Positions 1 through 8,938 of a DNA stretch of 64,000 nucleotides are shown one piece after another; within the stretch, counting starts at the first letter, position 1; each line of letters opens with the position of its first letter. The position numbers were made by a program, and so were the translations under genes. Source of the stretch: Streptomyces rugosispiralis (lineage in GTDB: Bacteria > Actinomycetota > Actinomycetes > Streptomycetales > Streptomycetaceae); the NCBI RefSeq assembly GCF_024505145.1, contig NZ_JANIAA010000002.1:62001-126000 (forward strand), in the 5' to 3' direction. Below the pieces are notes generated by a model. The model did no database searches and had not been told where the DNA came from. It was given only the letters and a program-made list of their open reading frames with translations.

Positions 1-234
1 GGGGGAGTTGACGGCACCCATACGCGAAACGGGCGGAGGGTATGTCTATTTGCCGTAAGTCCTTATATCTTCCCCTCCGGGCGGGCTAGCGTGGAGACGT
101 CGCACGTCCTGCCGGGGGCATGGCGCACGGGGCCCCGGCGCGGGGGAGTTCTTCGACGACCTCAGCGGGGCGCCCCGCGGTCGACACCCATGTGTACCTC
201 ACCATCGGACTGTCCGTGCTCGGCCAGATCGCCT
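1..234. other. Left-edge stretch, no supported gene
   Basis: Open frames here are shadows or run out of the window. The end of the minus-strand GH97 gene lies just to the right. I see no tRNA, repeat or convincing terminator. Any gene belonging to this stretch would need sequence from beyond the left edge. Confidence 0.4.
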
Positions 235-2154
235 TCACCGCGCTCTCGACGGCGACGGGCGGTCGCAGGTCGACAGACCGGGCCGCCAGCGGCAGGCGAT
301 GGCGGCGAATCCGCCGTCCGCCGTGACCGGTACGGACAGGGTCTGCCCGCCGCGCACCACCGTGGGCGTGCGGACCAGACCGTCCGGGCCGTCCAGGATC
401 AGATCGACGAGCCAGCGGCCCGGCTCCAGCCGCAGCGGCACCTCGGCGGTGTGCGCGGGGCCGGTGAACGTACCGCCGATGAACCACCGTGAGCCGCTCG
501 CGCGGGCGAGCACCGCGCTCTCACCCGGCCGTCCCGCCAGCAGCCGGGTGCGGTCCCAGGTGGCCGGGAGCCGCTCCAGGAACCGGCGGGCGAGCGGACG
601 GGCGTCGTAGGACTCCGGGGTGCCCGCCAGGTTCTGGATCCCGGACTCGTAGAGCACCGAAAGCCCGACCTCGCCCGCGTCCGACGCCGCGTTGGGGCGC
701 TGGGGCCGGTGGAAGGCCCCGGGGGTGAAGTCCATGGAGCCGATGACATTGCGGGTGAACGGCAGCGTCGCCAGGTGCTGCGGGGTGTTGGTCCGCTTCT
801 CCTCGCCGTTCACGCCCTCCATCGACATCACCTGCGGCCAGGTGCGCTGAATGCCCTTGGGGATCGTCGAGCCGTGGAAGTTGACGAGCAGATGGTGGGC
901 CGCGGTGTCCTTGAGGATCTCGTCGTACCAGCGCAGCGTCTCCTGGGACTCGGAGTCCATGAAGTCGATCTTCACGCCCTTCACCCCCCACCGCTCCAGC
1001 GTGGGCAGCCACTGCTCGCGCTCCTCGGCGGTGTCGAGGTCCCGGTGGTGGATCCAGACCTGGATGCCCACATGCCGCTCGCGGGCGTAGTCCACGAGTC
1101 GCGGGATCCAGCTGTTCCGTTGCCAGTCGGGATCGGTGACGTCCCACTGGTCGGGGTCGAAGTACCAGCCCGCGTCCACCACCACGTACGGCCATCCGCG
1201 CTGGGCCGCGTAGTCCACGTACCCCTGCTGCATCGACAGGCTCTGCCCGGCCGGCTTGCCGCCCGCGAGCCAGGTCCACAGGGCGGGCCCTGGCCGGATC
1301 CACGAGGTGTCGGCGACCCGTGACGCCGGTGCCAGATCGTCGGTGAAGGTGGACTGGGTGACGGTCGGCAGATCGCCCACGATCAGGGCGCGCCAGGGCG
1401 TGCTGAGCGGGCCGTCGGACTCGACCCGCTCGTCCCACAGGCCGATACGGTACGTGGGCAGCCCCTGCTGGTGGATCAGCCGGGCGGCGGAATAGCGGCC
1501 GGTGAGATCCGACTCCGCGATCAGGGCGTAGCCGCCGCCCGTCTCGAAGAGCGCCTGTGCCATGTACTCACCGGTGGGCGCGGTCGCCGCGGTGTACTCC
1601 TTGAACAGGTTCTCGTTGTCCTTGCGGTAGTCGCCCAGCCACGCGGCCGCGTCCGGGGGCAGCGTGAAGGCCGAGGTCTCGCCGAGGACATCGCCGCTGC
1701 CGGAGGGCAGGTCGTAGCGGTAGGCGACCCCGTCGTCCGAGACCCGGACCACGAGGTCCAGCCGGGCGCTCGCGCCGCCCCGGAACCGGAAGCGGGTCTC
1801 GGTCATCCGCGCGGTGCGCGAGCGCTCCTTGCCGGCCGTCGACCGGTAGCGCTCCACGACGGTGCGGTCGTGGCGTCCCAGATAGCGCAGCCCGTGCGAC
1901 AGATCCGCCCGCTCGGTGACGATGCCCACGGGCGAGGGCTCGACCACCGTGCGTCCGCCCCGGGCCACCTGGAGCGTCAGCGCGCCCGAGGCGCCGTCGA
2001 GCCGCAGTTGGGCGAGGGGACCGGAGTGGGGCGAGGGGCCGCGCACGGTCCAGGCGGAGTCCTTCGCCTGCGCGGGTCCGGTGTTGAAGAGCGTCATGGC
2101 CAGGACGCCGCAGAGCAGAAATGCCACTGCGGAGCGTCGGTAAGATCTCGGCAT
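235..2154 (-). CDS. Secreted glycoside hydrolase family 97 (alpha-galactosidase/alpha-glucosidase)
   Basis: A 639-residue protein of the usual GH97 length. Residues 1-30 are a Sec signal peptide (SYRRS basic start, hydrophobic core, cleavage near GPAQA), so it acts outside the cell. An N-terminal beta-domain (about 35-290) precedes the catalytic barrel, which carries the GH97 landmarks VVDAGWY, VKIDFMDSESQ, LLVNFHGSTIPKG and MSMEGVNGEE, then a C-terminal beta-domain. GH97 enzymes cut alpha-linked galactose or glucose; inverting and retaining branches differ in their catalytic residues. The Asp in KIDFMD could be the retaining-branch nucleophile, but the substrate is not settled by eye. The ATG is preceded by GGGAGGC. 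The last 19 residues (Arg/Pro/Cys-rich) look like read-through tail beyond the conserved fold. It stands alone, with no transporter or regulator beside it. Confidence 0.9.
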   Translation of the reverse strand: MPRSYRRSAVAFLLCGVLAMTLFNTGPAQAKDSAWTVRGPSPHSGPLAQLRLDGASGALTLQVARGGRTVVEPSPVGIVTERADLSHGLRYLGRHDRTVVERYRSTAGKERSRTARMTETRFRFRGGASARLDLVVRVSDDGVAYRYDLPSGSGDVLGETSAFTLPPDAAAWLGDYRKDNENLFKEYTAATAPTGEYMAQALFETGGGYALIAESDLTGRYSAARLIHQQGLPTYRIGLWDERVESDGPLSTPWRALIVGDLPTVTQSTFTDDLAPASRVADTSWIRPGPALWTWLAGGKPAGQSLSMQQGYVDYAAQRGWPYVVVDAGWYFDPDQWDVTDPDWQRNSWIPRLVDYARERHVGIQVWIHHRDLDTAEEREQWLPTLERWGVKGVKIDFMDSESQETLRWYDEILKDTAAHHLLVNFHGSTIPKGIQRTWPQVMSMEGVNGEEKRTNTPQHLATLPFTRNVIGSMDFTPGAFHRPQRPNAASDAGEVGLSVLYESGIQNLAGTPESYDARPLARRFLERLPATWDRTRLLAGRPGESAVLARASGSRWFIGGTFTGPAHTAEVPLRLEPGRWLVDLILDGPDGLVRTPTVVRGGQTLSVPVTADGGFAAIACRWRPGLSTCDRPSPSRAR

Positions 2155-2346
2155 CGTTGCCTCCCGAGGCGGATACGTTACCGAGTCATCCGATAACTGG
2201 GGAGGGGTTGCGCGGGATTACGCCCCGTCAAGGGTCGTGGTTGCATGAGAGATCGGATCTATGGCTTGGCTGCTTCCGGAGACGGCGCTACGGGTAAGGG
2301 GTCGGCGAACGGACCCGCGCACGGTCCGGATGAGGAGGCACACACG

Positions 2347-2532
2347 ATGAGCGGCACGGTTCGGCCCGGCGATCCGGACCGGGAGACGCGGGAGACGGCG
2401 GACCCGGCGCCCGCCGAGCCCGAGGGCGGGGACCCCGCCTGCTGGCTGGAGCGGGTCTGCGCCGACTGCGGCGCGTTCCAGGACACCGCCGAGTTCACCC
2501 GCTGTGCGCGCTGCGGAGCCCCGAGGGAGTGA
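2347..2532 (+). CDS. Small zinc-ribbon protein, 61 aa
   Basis: A short acidic protein whose C-terminus has two CxxC knuckles (CADC and CARC, 11 residues between them), the pattern of a one-zinc ribbon. The first 35 residues are Pro/Glu/Asp-rich and probably disordered. I chose the ATG at 2347 because GGAGG lies 8 bases upstream; an in-frame ATG at 2245 would add 34 residues of low-complexity sequence. Small single-ribbon proteins of this kind are common in Streptomyces and mostly uncharacterised; a role in nucleic-acid or protein contact is only inferred. It is monocistronic, or leads into the RCK membrane protein about 180 bases on. Confidence 0.6.
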   Translation: MSGTVRPGDPDRETRETADPAPAEPEGGDPACWLERVCADCGAFQDTAEFTRCARCGAPRE

Positions 2533-2709
2533 GCGGCGGCGGCACCCGGCCGCCTTCGGCGGCGAGACGGCCAACTCGCTTTGACGGCGGACCGGGTACG
2601 GTCTGATCATCACCGCCGGAGCGGAGGCGCCGGACGCCGGGTGCCTGCGGGCGCCGTACTCCGCCCGGTGACCCACGGCATCACGGAACCAACGGGGGGC
2701 TTCGCCGTC

Positions 2710-4689
2710 GTGTTCTCCACCTCCACATCCGACCCGCCGTCCCCCTCGGGGCCGGTCCACATGGTCGTCTGCGGCGACGACGCGCTCGCCCATCGCCTCG
2801 CCGCCGAACTGCACGACGTCTACCGGACACAGGTGACCGTCGTCATTCCCGGCGGTGCTCCCCTGGCGGACCCGGCCGGGCAGCGGATGGCGGGATGGCG
2901 GCCCGGCGGCCGTACCTCCGCGCTCTTCGGCAGGTTCAGCGCGGCCGTCGGACGGGTCCCGCTGCCCCGGCAGACCACGGACGACCCCGACCCGGCCGGG
3001 GGAGTGCGGGTCATGGAGGCGCCGGCACTGGACGAGGACGTGCTGATCGAGGCGGGCGCGGATCAGGCGACGGCGCTCGCCCTGGTCCATGACGACGACG
3101 AGACCAACATCCACGCCGCCCTGCGGGCCCGCCGCCTCAACCCCCGGCTGCGGCTGGTGATCCGGCTCTACAACCGCAAGCTGGGCCAGCACCTGGAGGA
3201 ACTCCTCGACGAGGCGGCGCGGGTCGCCGATCCCGGTATGGACCCGGCGGAACTGGACGCCACCACCACCGTACTGTCGGACGCCGACACCGCGGCCCCC
3301 GCGCTCGCGGCCACCGCCGTGGCGGGCACCAGCAAAGTGCTCCAGGCCGACGGGCTGCTGCTGCGCGCGGCCGAGCGCACCCCGCCCGGCACGGACGAGG
3401 TCGCCGATCCGGGGCTGTGCACGCTCGCCCTGCTCTCGTCCACCACCAGCGACCCCGGCGGCAGCGAGGGCTCCGACAGCAGCGGGGACGAAGGGCCCAG
3501 GCTGCTGCCCGGGGACGAGGAGGTCGCCGCCGCCACCGGACGCGACACGGTGGTGCTCGAGGCCGTCTCCGCCATCGGCCCACCGCTGCCGCCACGGCGG
3601 CTCGGCAGCCGCAGACTGCCGCTGGCCTCGCTGTTCTCCCGCAGACTGCGCTGGTCCGTCGCCGGAATGGCGCTCGCCGTGCTGGTCCTCGCCCTCGCCT
3701 CCTGGCATTTCACCGGAGCCGGACTGCTCCACGCGGCCTACCTCACCGTGCTGGACGTGCTGGCGATCGACGACCCGGCGCTCGACGAGCCGACCGGACG
3801 CAAGGTCCTCCAACTGCTGTCCGGGCTGACCGGACTGCTCCTGCTGCCCGTTCTGGTGGCCGCCGCGCTGGAAGCGCTGGGCACCTTCCGCACCGCGTCC
3901 GCGCTGCGCCGCCCTCCGCGCGGCCTGTCCGGCCACGTCGTGCTGCTCGGACTCGGCAAGGTCGGCACCCGCGTCCTGGCCAGACTGCGGGAGATGGACA
4001 TCCCCGTGGTGTGCGTGGAAGAGGATCCCGGGGCGCGCGGCATCCCGCTGGCCCGCAGGCTGGGGGTGCCTACGGTGCTCGGCGATGTCACCCAGGAAGG
4101 CGTCCTGGAGGCCGCCAAGATCCAGCGGGCCCACGCCCTGCTCGCACTGACCAGCGCCGACACCACCAACCTGGAGGCGACGCTGTACGCCCGCTCGGTC
4201 AAGCCCCGGCTGCGGGTGGCTCTGCGCCTGTATGACGACCGCTTCGCCACCGCCGTCTACCGCACGCTGCGTGCGGCCCATCCGCGGGCCCTCACCCGCA
4301 GCCGCAGCGTCTCCAGCCTGGCGGCTCCGGCGTTCGCCGGGGCGATGATGGGACGTCAGGTCCTCGGTGCCATACCGGTCGAGCGCAGGGTGCTGCTCTT
4401 CGCCGCCCTGCATGTCGCCGGGCATCCGCAACTGGAGGGGCGTACCGTCGCCGAGGCGTTCGTACCGGGCGCCTGGCGGGTGATCGCGCTGGACGCGGCC
4501 GAGCCCGCGGACCGGCAGCGCGACCTCGGGGCGGCGCCCCTTTACGACGGTGTCATCCGGCAGGAGCCGGCCCTGGTATGGGACCTGCACCCCGGCTATG
4601 CCCTGCGGCCCCAGGACCGCGTGGTGCTGGCGGCCACCCGCCAGGGTCTGGGGGAAATCCTGGCGGGGGCGCCGGTTCGCCGGAACTGA
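2710..4689 (+). CDS. Two-RCK NAD-binding membrane protein (TrkA/KefB-like potassium channel type)
   Basis: Protein of about 659 residues with two Rossmann RCK_N domains flanking a membrane region. The first begins near residue 10 (HMVVCGDDALAHRLA) and has a long loop; the second near residue 410 (HVVLLGLGKVGTRVLARL) continues to the VTQEGVLEAAKIQRAHALLAL segment. Between them are two hydrophobic helices (about 310-390) around VLAIDDPALDE, the position of the pore in ion-channel relatives. The domain order fits the actinobacterial family annotated as potassium channel or TrkA-N protein that senses NAD(H). I prefer the GTG at 2710 behind a run of G residues; an upstream TTG at 2581 would add 43 unlikely residues. 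No K+ selectivity filter (TxGYG) is evident, so channel function is uncertain. Confidence 0.8.
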   Translation: MFSTSTSDPPSPSGPVHMVVCGDDALAHRLAAELHDVYRTQVTVVIPGGAPLADPAGQRMAGWRPGGRTSALFGRFSAAVGRVPLPRQTTDDPDPAGGVRVMEAPALDEDVLIEAGADQATALALVHDDDETNIHAALRARRLNPRLRLVIRLYNRKLGQHLEELLDEAARVADPGMDPAELDATTTVLSDADTAAPALAATAVAGTSKVLQADGLLLRAAERTPPGTDEVADPGLCTLALLSSTTSDPGGSEGSDSSGDEGPRLLPGDEEVAAATGRDTVVLEAVSAIGPPLPPRRLGSRRLPLASLFSRRLRWSVAGMALAVLVLALASWHFTGAGLLHAAYLTVLDVLAIDDPALDEPTGRKVLQLLSGLTGLLLLPVLVAAALEALGTFRTASALRRPPRGLSGHVVLLGLGKVGTRVLARLREMDIPVVCVEEDPGARGIPLARRLGVPTVLGDVTQEGVLEAAKIQRAHALLALTSADTTNLEATLYARSVKPRLRVALRLYDDRFATAVYRTLRAAHPRALTRSRSVSSLAAPAFAGAMMGRQVLGAIPVERRVLLFAALHVAGHPQLEGRTVAEAFVPGAWRVIALDAAEPADRQRDLGAAPLYDGVIRQEPALVWDLHPGYALRPQDRVVLAATRQGLGEILAGAPVRRN

Positions 4690-4754
4690 CGCCGGGCCGC
4701 CCGTCGCCCCGCTGGGGCCGGGGCCGCGTGGTGTGGCGGTGTCCGGGATGCGAT

Positions 4755-4922
4755 GATGCCGGGCGACAAAGGCGACGGCGGAACGAGGAAGCCGGTGTGA
4801 ATCCGGCGCGGTACCGCCACTGTGATCGGCGAGCGGATCCCGAACAGGCCACTGCCCGTACGCGGGTGGGAAGGCCGGGACGAGCATCGACCCGGGAGCC
4901 AGGAGACTCACGCGGTCGCCTC
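4755..4922 (+). promoter_or_regulatory. Cobalamin (B12) riboswitch
   Basis: The conserved core is readable: GAAGCCGGTGTGAATCCGGC, then CCGCCACTGTGAT, and at the 3' side GGGAGCCAGGAGACTC. GGCGAC (4762-4767) can pair with GTCGCC (4915-4920) to close the basal helix. It ends about 30 bases before the Shine-Dalgarno of the ferredoxin-like gene. In this class, adenosylcobalamin binding usually shuts off the downstream gene by hiding the ribosome site or forming a terminator. The long GGAGGAGGAG at 4951-4960 suggests translational control. Confidence 0.9.
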
Positions 4923-4969
4923 CTCGAACGACACCGGGGCGGACTTCCCCGGAGGAGGAGTGATGTGGC

Positions 4970-5353
4970 ATGCCGGTAAGGCCGACCGACCCGCTGCCGT
5001 GCCGGGTGACCGTGTGCCGGGACTGCTGTTGCGGCAGTCCCAAGGTGTCCGGCGTCGACCATGCCGCGCAGCTCGCGCGGCTCGGTGCGGAGGCGCCCGT
5101 ACGCGTCTCCGAGTGTCTGGACGTCTGCGACCAGGCCAATGTGATCGTGGTGCAGCCGTCGGCCGCCGGGCGGGCCGCCGGGGGCCGGCCGGTGTGGCTC
5201 GGCCTGGTCAACGATCCGGACGCGACGGAGGACATCGTGGCCTGGGTGCGGGCGGGCGGCCCCGGGGTGGCACCGCTGCCCGACATCCTCGATCTGTACG
5301 CGTTCTCGCCGCGCGGGAGCGCCTCGGGCGAGCCGTCACCTGACGGTCGCTGA
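4970..5353 (+). CDS. (2Fe-2S) thioredoxin-like ferredoxin domain protein under B12 control
   Basis: A 127-residue protein. The pattern CRDCCCGSPK near residue 16 and the later Cys pair in SECLDVCDQANVIVV fit the thioredoxin-like (2Fe-2S) ferredoxin fold, where four cysteines hold the cluster. The start is set by GGAGGAGGAG 9 bases upstream of the ATG. The riboswitch in front ties it to cobalamin supply. In Streptomyces such small ferredoxins are found near cobalamin synthesis or cobalt-uptake genes and may donate electrons in corrin or cobalt reduction. Here no cob or cbt gene follows, so it is a stand-alone member of the regulon in this window. The Pro/Gly-rich C-terminal 25 residues have no clear role. 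Confidence 0.75.
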   Translation: MPVRPTDPLPCRVTVCRDCCCGSPKVSGVDHAAQLARLGAEAPVRVSECLDVCDQANVIVVQPSAAGRAAGGRPVWLGLVNDPDATEDIVAWVRAGGPGVAPLPDILDLYAFSPRGSASGEPSPDGR

Positions 5354-5427
5354 CTCGCCGAAGTCCCTTGCGTCAAGCGGAAGTTGCACTTGTGAGTGGG
5401 ACTCTGGCGGCCTCGCACCCTGTGGGC

Positions 5428-5461
5428 TACCGTCGGTAACACGTTGCCGGTCGGTAACACG
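5428..5461. promoter_or_regulatory. Tandem GTCGGTAACACG sites upstream of FAD dehydrogenase
   Basis: The 12-mer GTCGGTAACACG occurs at 5432-5443 and again at 5450-5461, an 18-bp period. The first copy is part of an 11-bp perfect palindrome, TACCGTCGGTA (5428-5438). The second sits in an imperfect one (TTGCCG GT CGGTAA). The arrangement, about 65 bases before the next start codon, looks like a cooperative repressor or activator operator. No cognate regulator is identified. Confidence 0.5.
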
Positions 5462-5525
5462 ATTCCGTCGCGGCAACCCTCCTCGTATCTCCCGCACCCT
5501 CCGAACCCCTTCCGGAAGGCAGCTC

Positions 5526-7340
5526 ATGGAGAACTCCACAGAGAATCCCGCGTCGCCCGCCGGGATCGACGGGATCAGCCGGCGCCGCGCCCTGACGGCG
5601 GCGGGCGGTGTGCTCGCCGGGGCCGCGCTCGCCCAGGCGGCGGTTCCGGCCTTCGCCGCCTCCGGGGCGTCCTCGGACGCGGACGCCATCGTGGTCGGCC
5701 ACGGGCTCGCCGGGCTGGTGGCCACGGCGGAACTGGCGGCCGCGGGGCGCAAGGTGCTCCTCCTCGACCAGGAGCCCGAGAGCAACCTCGGCGGCCAGGC
5801 GTTCTGGTCCTTCGGCGGCCTGTTCTTCGTCGACTCCGAGGAGCAGCGGCTGATGGGGATCAAGGATTCCCCCGAACTGGCCCTGCAGGACTGGCTCGGC
5901 ACGGCCGGCTTCGACCGTGGCATCACCGATCCCGGTGGCCAGGACTACTGGGCCCACAAGTGGGCCGAGGCATATGTGGACTTCGCCTCCGGCGAGAAGC
6001 GGTCCTGGCTGCACGGGCTCGGTGTGCGCTGGTTCCCGATCGTCGGCTGGGCCGAGCGCGGCGGCGGTCTCGCGGACGGGCACGGCAACTCGGTGCCGCG
6101 TTTCCACGTCACCTGGGGCACCGGTCCGGCCGTGGTCGAGCCGTTCGAGAAGAAGGTGCGGGCCGCCGCGAAGGACGGCCGGGTGACCTTCACGTTCCGT
6201 CACCGGGTGGACGAGCTGATCGTCACCGGTGGCGCCGTCACCGGGGTGAGCGGCTCGATCCTGGAGCCGAGCGACGCCGCCCGCGGCAAGCAGACCTCGC
6301 GCACCGTGGTGGGCGACTTCGAGCTCAACGCCCCGGTGGTGATCGTCACCTCCGGCGGTATCGGCGCCAACCACGACCTCGTACGGCGGAACTGGCCCGA
6401 CCGGCTCGGCTCCCCGCCGAAGTTCATGGTCACCGGTGTCCCGGCGTATGTGGACGGCCGCATGCTGGCGATCACCGAGCGGGCGGGCGGACGGATCGTC
6501 AACCCCGACCGGATGTGGCACTACACCGAGGGTCTGAGAAACTACGCCCCGATCTGGCCGGGCCATGGCATCCGCATTCTGCCGGGCCCGTCGTCGATGT
6601 GGTTCGACGCGAAGGGCGGACGCTTCTCCAGCCCCGACATCCCGGGCTACGACACCCTGCACACCCTCGGGTCGATCACCGCCACCGGCCATGACTACTC
6701 GTGGTTCGTCACCACCCAGAAGATCATGGCCAAGGAGTTCGCGCTCTCGGGCTCGGAGCAGAACCCGGACCTGACCAACAAGGACATCCTGCAACTCCTC
6801 TCCCGCATCTGGCAGACCCCCGAGCCGATCCAGCGGTTCCGGGACAAGGGCGAGGACTTCGTGGTCGCCACCTCCCTGCCCCAACTGGTCGCGGGCATGA
6901 ACAAGCTGACCGGTGACAACCTGATCGACCTTGCGGATCTCAAACGGCAGATCGAGGCCCGCGACCGCGAGATCGAGAACCCGTACACCAAGGACGTCCA
7001 GGTCATGGGCATCCGCAACGCGCTCTCCTACCCCGGGGACTCCCTCAGCCGCACCGCCTCCGCGCACCGGATCCTGGACCCGGGTGCCGGACCCCTGATC
7101 GCCGTGCGCCTCAACATCCTCACCCGCAAGACCCTCGGCGGTCTCCAGACCGACCTCTCCGGCCGCGTCCTGGACGCCTCGGGCAACCCGATCAGCGGCC
7201 TGTACGCGGCCGGAGAGGTGGCGGGCTTCGGCGGCGGCGGAGTGCACGGCTACCGCTCGCTGGAGGGCACCTTCCTCGGCGGCTGTCTCTTCTCGGGCCG
7301 TACGACGGGCCGCGCGGCGGCGTCCGCGACCGCGACCTGA
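5526..7340 (+). CDS. Tat-exported FAD-dependent dehydrogenase (KstD/fumarate-reductase flavoprotein type)
   Basis: A 604-residue flavoprotein. Residues 18-50 form a twin-arginine signal (SRRRALTAAGG, then a hydrophobic stretch to AFAASG), so the folded FAD protein is probably exported. The dinucleotide-binding motif VVGHGLAGLVATAELA is at about residue 57. The C-terminal FAD-contact segment (GLYAAGEVAGFGGGG) ends the protein. This is the family called FAD-binding dehydrogenase, related to 3-ketosteroid 1-dehydrogenases and soluble fumarate reductases; the electron acceptor and substrate cannot be named. The start ATG follows GGAAGGC. It appears monocistronic, with tandem operator-like repeats upstream. 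Its 3' end overlaps the convergent EamA gene by about 90 bases. Confidence 0.8.
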   Translation: MENSTENPASPAGIDGISRRRALTAAGGVLAGAALAQAAVPAFAASGASSDADAIVVGHGLAGLVATAELAAAGRKVLLLDQEPESNLGGQAFWSFGGLFFVDSEEQRLMGIKDSPELALQDWLGTAGFDRGITDPGGQDYWAHKWAEAYVDFASGEKRSWLHGLGVRWFPIVGWAERGGGLADGHGNSVPRFHVTWGTGPAVVEPFEKKVRAAAKDGRVTFTFRHRVDELIVTGGAVTGVSGSILEPSDAARGKQTSRTVVGDFELNAPVVIVTSGGIGANHDLVRRNWPDRLGSPPKFMVTGVPAYVDGRMLAITERAGGRIVNPDRMWHYTEGLRNYAPIWPGHGIRILPGPSSMWFDAKGGRFSSPDIPGYDTLHTLGSITATGHDYSWFVTTQKIMAKEFALSGSEQNPDLTNKDILQLLSRIWQTPEPIQRFRDKGEDFVVATSLPQLVAGMNKLTGDNLIDLADLKRQIEARDREIENPYTKDVQVMGIRNALSYPGDSLSRTASAHRILDPGAGPLIAVRLNILTRKTLGGLQTDLSGRVLDASGNPISGLYAAGEVAGFGGGGVHGYRSLEGTFLGGCLFSGRTTGRAAASATAT

Positions 7341-8314
7341 CCCGGCCGGCGGGCCGACGGCGTCACGTCGTCTCGCCGCTGCCGGCGCCGCCAGGAGATA
7401 TCCGCCGGGGCCGTGAGGACGGCCAGACAGGCGAGGACGAGTGCGATACCGCCCCAGCCGGCGGCGGGCAGACGTTCGCCGATGACCAGCACGGCGAGGA
7501 CGGCCGCCACGGCCGGTTCCAGCAGGGAGAGCGTGGTCGCCGTGGAGGCGGGCACATGCGCCAGGCCCCAGCCGAACAGGACGTAGCCCGCGAACATGGG
7601 CACCAGCGCCATGTACGCACCGACGGCCATGTTGGACCCGGAGTCGAGGAGCGGGGCCCCGGTGACCAGGAGGACCGGCACCAGGAGCAGTCCGCCCATG
7701 CCGAAGACCGCGCCCATCGCCGCGCGCGAGGTGATCCCCTGGGTGATCAGCCGGTGCGCCGCCCAGGAGTAGAGGGCGTAGGTCGTGGCGGCGATCAGGC
7801 CCAGCCCCACACCGAGCACCGTGGCGGCCGCGGATGTCCGCTCCGCGCCGCCCGGGGCCCTGGCGGCTTGGCCCGCGCACAGCATGAGGGTGCCCAACAG
7901 GCCCAGGGCGGCGCCGAGTTTCCAGCGGCGCGTCAGCCGGCGCCGGTCCATGACCCGTTCGATCACGGCCGAGGCCGGCGGGGCCATGCCGATCGACACC
8001 ACGGTGCCCACGGCCACTCCGGCCAGGTGCATCGAGCTGTAGAACGCCAAGGGGTAGGCAGCCACCGCGGCCGCGCCGAGCAGTACGGTGCCGCGCCGCG
8101 CACGCAGCCGCGGGGCCTGACGGGCGATACGGGAAGCGGCGACCAGGGCCTGGAGCAGTCCGCCGAGGCCCATGGCGACCGCGCCGATGGCGAGCGGGCC
8201 GACGTCCGGGGCGAAGGTGGCCGCCGTGCCGGTGGTGCCCCACAGCACGGACGCGGCGAGCACGCACAGCGATCCGGCGCCCGCCGAACGGGCGCCGGGC
8301 GCGGAGGCCGTCAC
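7250..8314 (-). CDS. EamA/DMT-family drug or metabolite exporter
   Basis: About 354 residues with ten predicted hydrophobic helices arranged as two EamA repeats (first begins LCVLAASVLWGTTGTAATFA, second around GLIAATTYALYSWAAHRL). The second repeat ends with the typical SLLEPAVAAVLAVLVIGERL. This is the 10-helix drug/metabolite transporter family of the inner membrane. The GTG start at 8314 overlaps the TGA of the TetR gene (GTGA), so the two are translationally coupled and the exporter is very likely under that repressor. The last 40 residues are a basic cytoplasmic tail running into the 3' end of the FAD dehydrogenase gene. Substrate unknown. Confidence 0.85.
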   Translation of the reverse strand: MTASAPGARSAGAGSLCVLAASVLWGTTGTAATFAPDVGPLAIGAVAMGLGGLLQALVAASRIARQAPRLRARRGTVLLGAAAVAAYPLAFYSSMHLAGVAVGTVVSIGMAPPASAVIERVMDRRRLTRRWKLGAALGLLGTLMLCAGQAARAPGGAERTSAAATVLGVGLGLIAATTYALYSWAAHRLITQGITSRAAMGAVFGMGGLLLVPVLLVTGAPLLDSGSNMAVGAYMALVPMFAGYVLFGWGLAHVPASTATTLSLLEPAVAAVLAVLVIGERLPAAGWGGIALVLACLAVLTAPADISWRRRQRRDDVTPSARRPGQVAVADAAARPVVRPEKRQPPRKVPSSER

Positions 8315-8925
8315 AGCCGGTCCAGCAGGGCCGCCGCCATCGCGCGGGCGTGCCGCAGACGGCTGTCGTCGCCTTCCAGACCGGCCCGCGCCATCGCGCC
8401 CTCCAGCAGGAACGCCAGGTGCTCCGCCACCGTCCGGGCGTCGTCGGGGCGCTCGGGCAGCAGTTCCTCGAGGTGACCGGCGATCAGCCGCTCGACCTCC
8501 TCCTTGTGGCGACGTACGACGGCCCGCCCCTCGTCCCCGGCGGGCAGCTCGGCGGCCGCGTTGAGCAGGCCGCAGCCGCGGAACCCGCGCTCGTAGGCGA
8601 ACGCCGCGTGATCGGCGTAGGCGTCGAAGACCGCGAGGACGCCGTCGCGGGGGCTCTCGGCCCGCTCCAGCCGTGACCGGTACACCGCGAGCCACTCCTC
8701 GTGGCGGGCGTCGAGATAGGCCCTGACGAGATCGGCCTTGGAGGAGAAGTTGTTGTACAGGCTCATCTTCGCCACGCCCGCCTCGGCGGTGATCGTGTCG
8801 ATTCCGGTCGCCGTCACACCGTCGGCGTAGAAGCGGCGAGCCGCGGCCGCCAGCAGACGCTCCCGGGCCGGCCGCCGCCTCCCGGGCTCCGTCGTCCTCG
8901 CACCGGTCTCACTCATCGCATCCAC
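8311..8925 (-). CDS. TetR-family repressor of the adjacent EamA exporter
   Basis: A 204-residue regulator. Residues 18-70 hold the TetR helix-turn-helix (RERLLAAAARRFYADGVTAT, ending AKMSLYNNFSSKADLV). The rest is the ligand-binding and dimer domain with the Cys of RGFRGCGLLNAAAELP typical of the YxaF/LmrA branch. The start is either GTG at 8925 or ATG at 8916; GGGTGGA lies before the latter. The first gene of a two-gene operon, it precedes an exporter, and a strong dyad just upstream of the start is the probable operator, implying autoregulated efflux induced by a ligand. Confidence 0.85.
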   Translation of the reverse strand: MDAMSETGARTTEPGRRRPARERLLAAAARRFYADGVTATGIDTITAEAGVAKMSLYNNFSSKADLVRAYLDARHEEWLAVYRSRLERAESPRDGVLAVFDAYADHAAFAYERGFRGCGLLNAAAELPAGDEGRAVVRRHKEEVERLIAGHLEELLPERPDDARTVAEHLAFLLEGAMARAGLEGDDSRLRHARAMAAALLDRL

Positions 8926-8938
8926 CCTGACAAATTAG

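Noticed and set aside
120..326. Possible small membrane protein near the left edge
   Set aside because: One hydrophobic stretch only, no clear ribosome site, and it runs into the antisense of GH97.
2218..5460. 1080-codon open frame on the minus strand opposite the RCK protein
   Set aside because: Composition is Gly/Arg/Gln-rich with no motif; it is the antisense shadow of high-GC coding DNA and runs through the riboswitch.
5427..8267. 946-codon minus-strand frame over the FAD dehydrogenase
   Set aside because: Low-complexity shadow; the plus-strand FAD dehydrogenase and the EamA gene in another frame explain the region.
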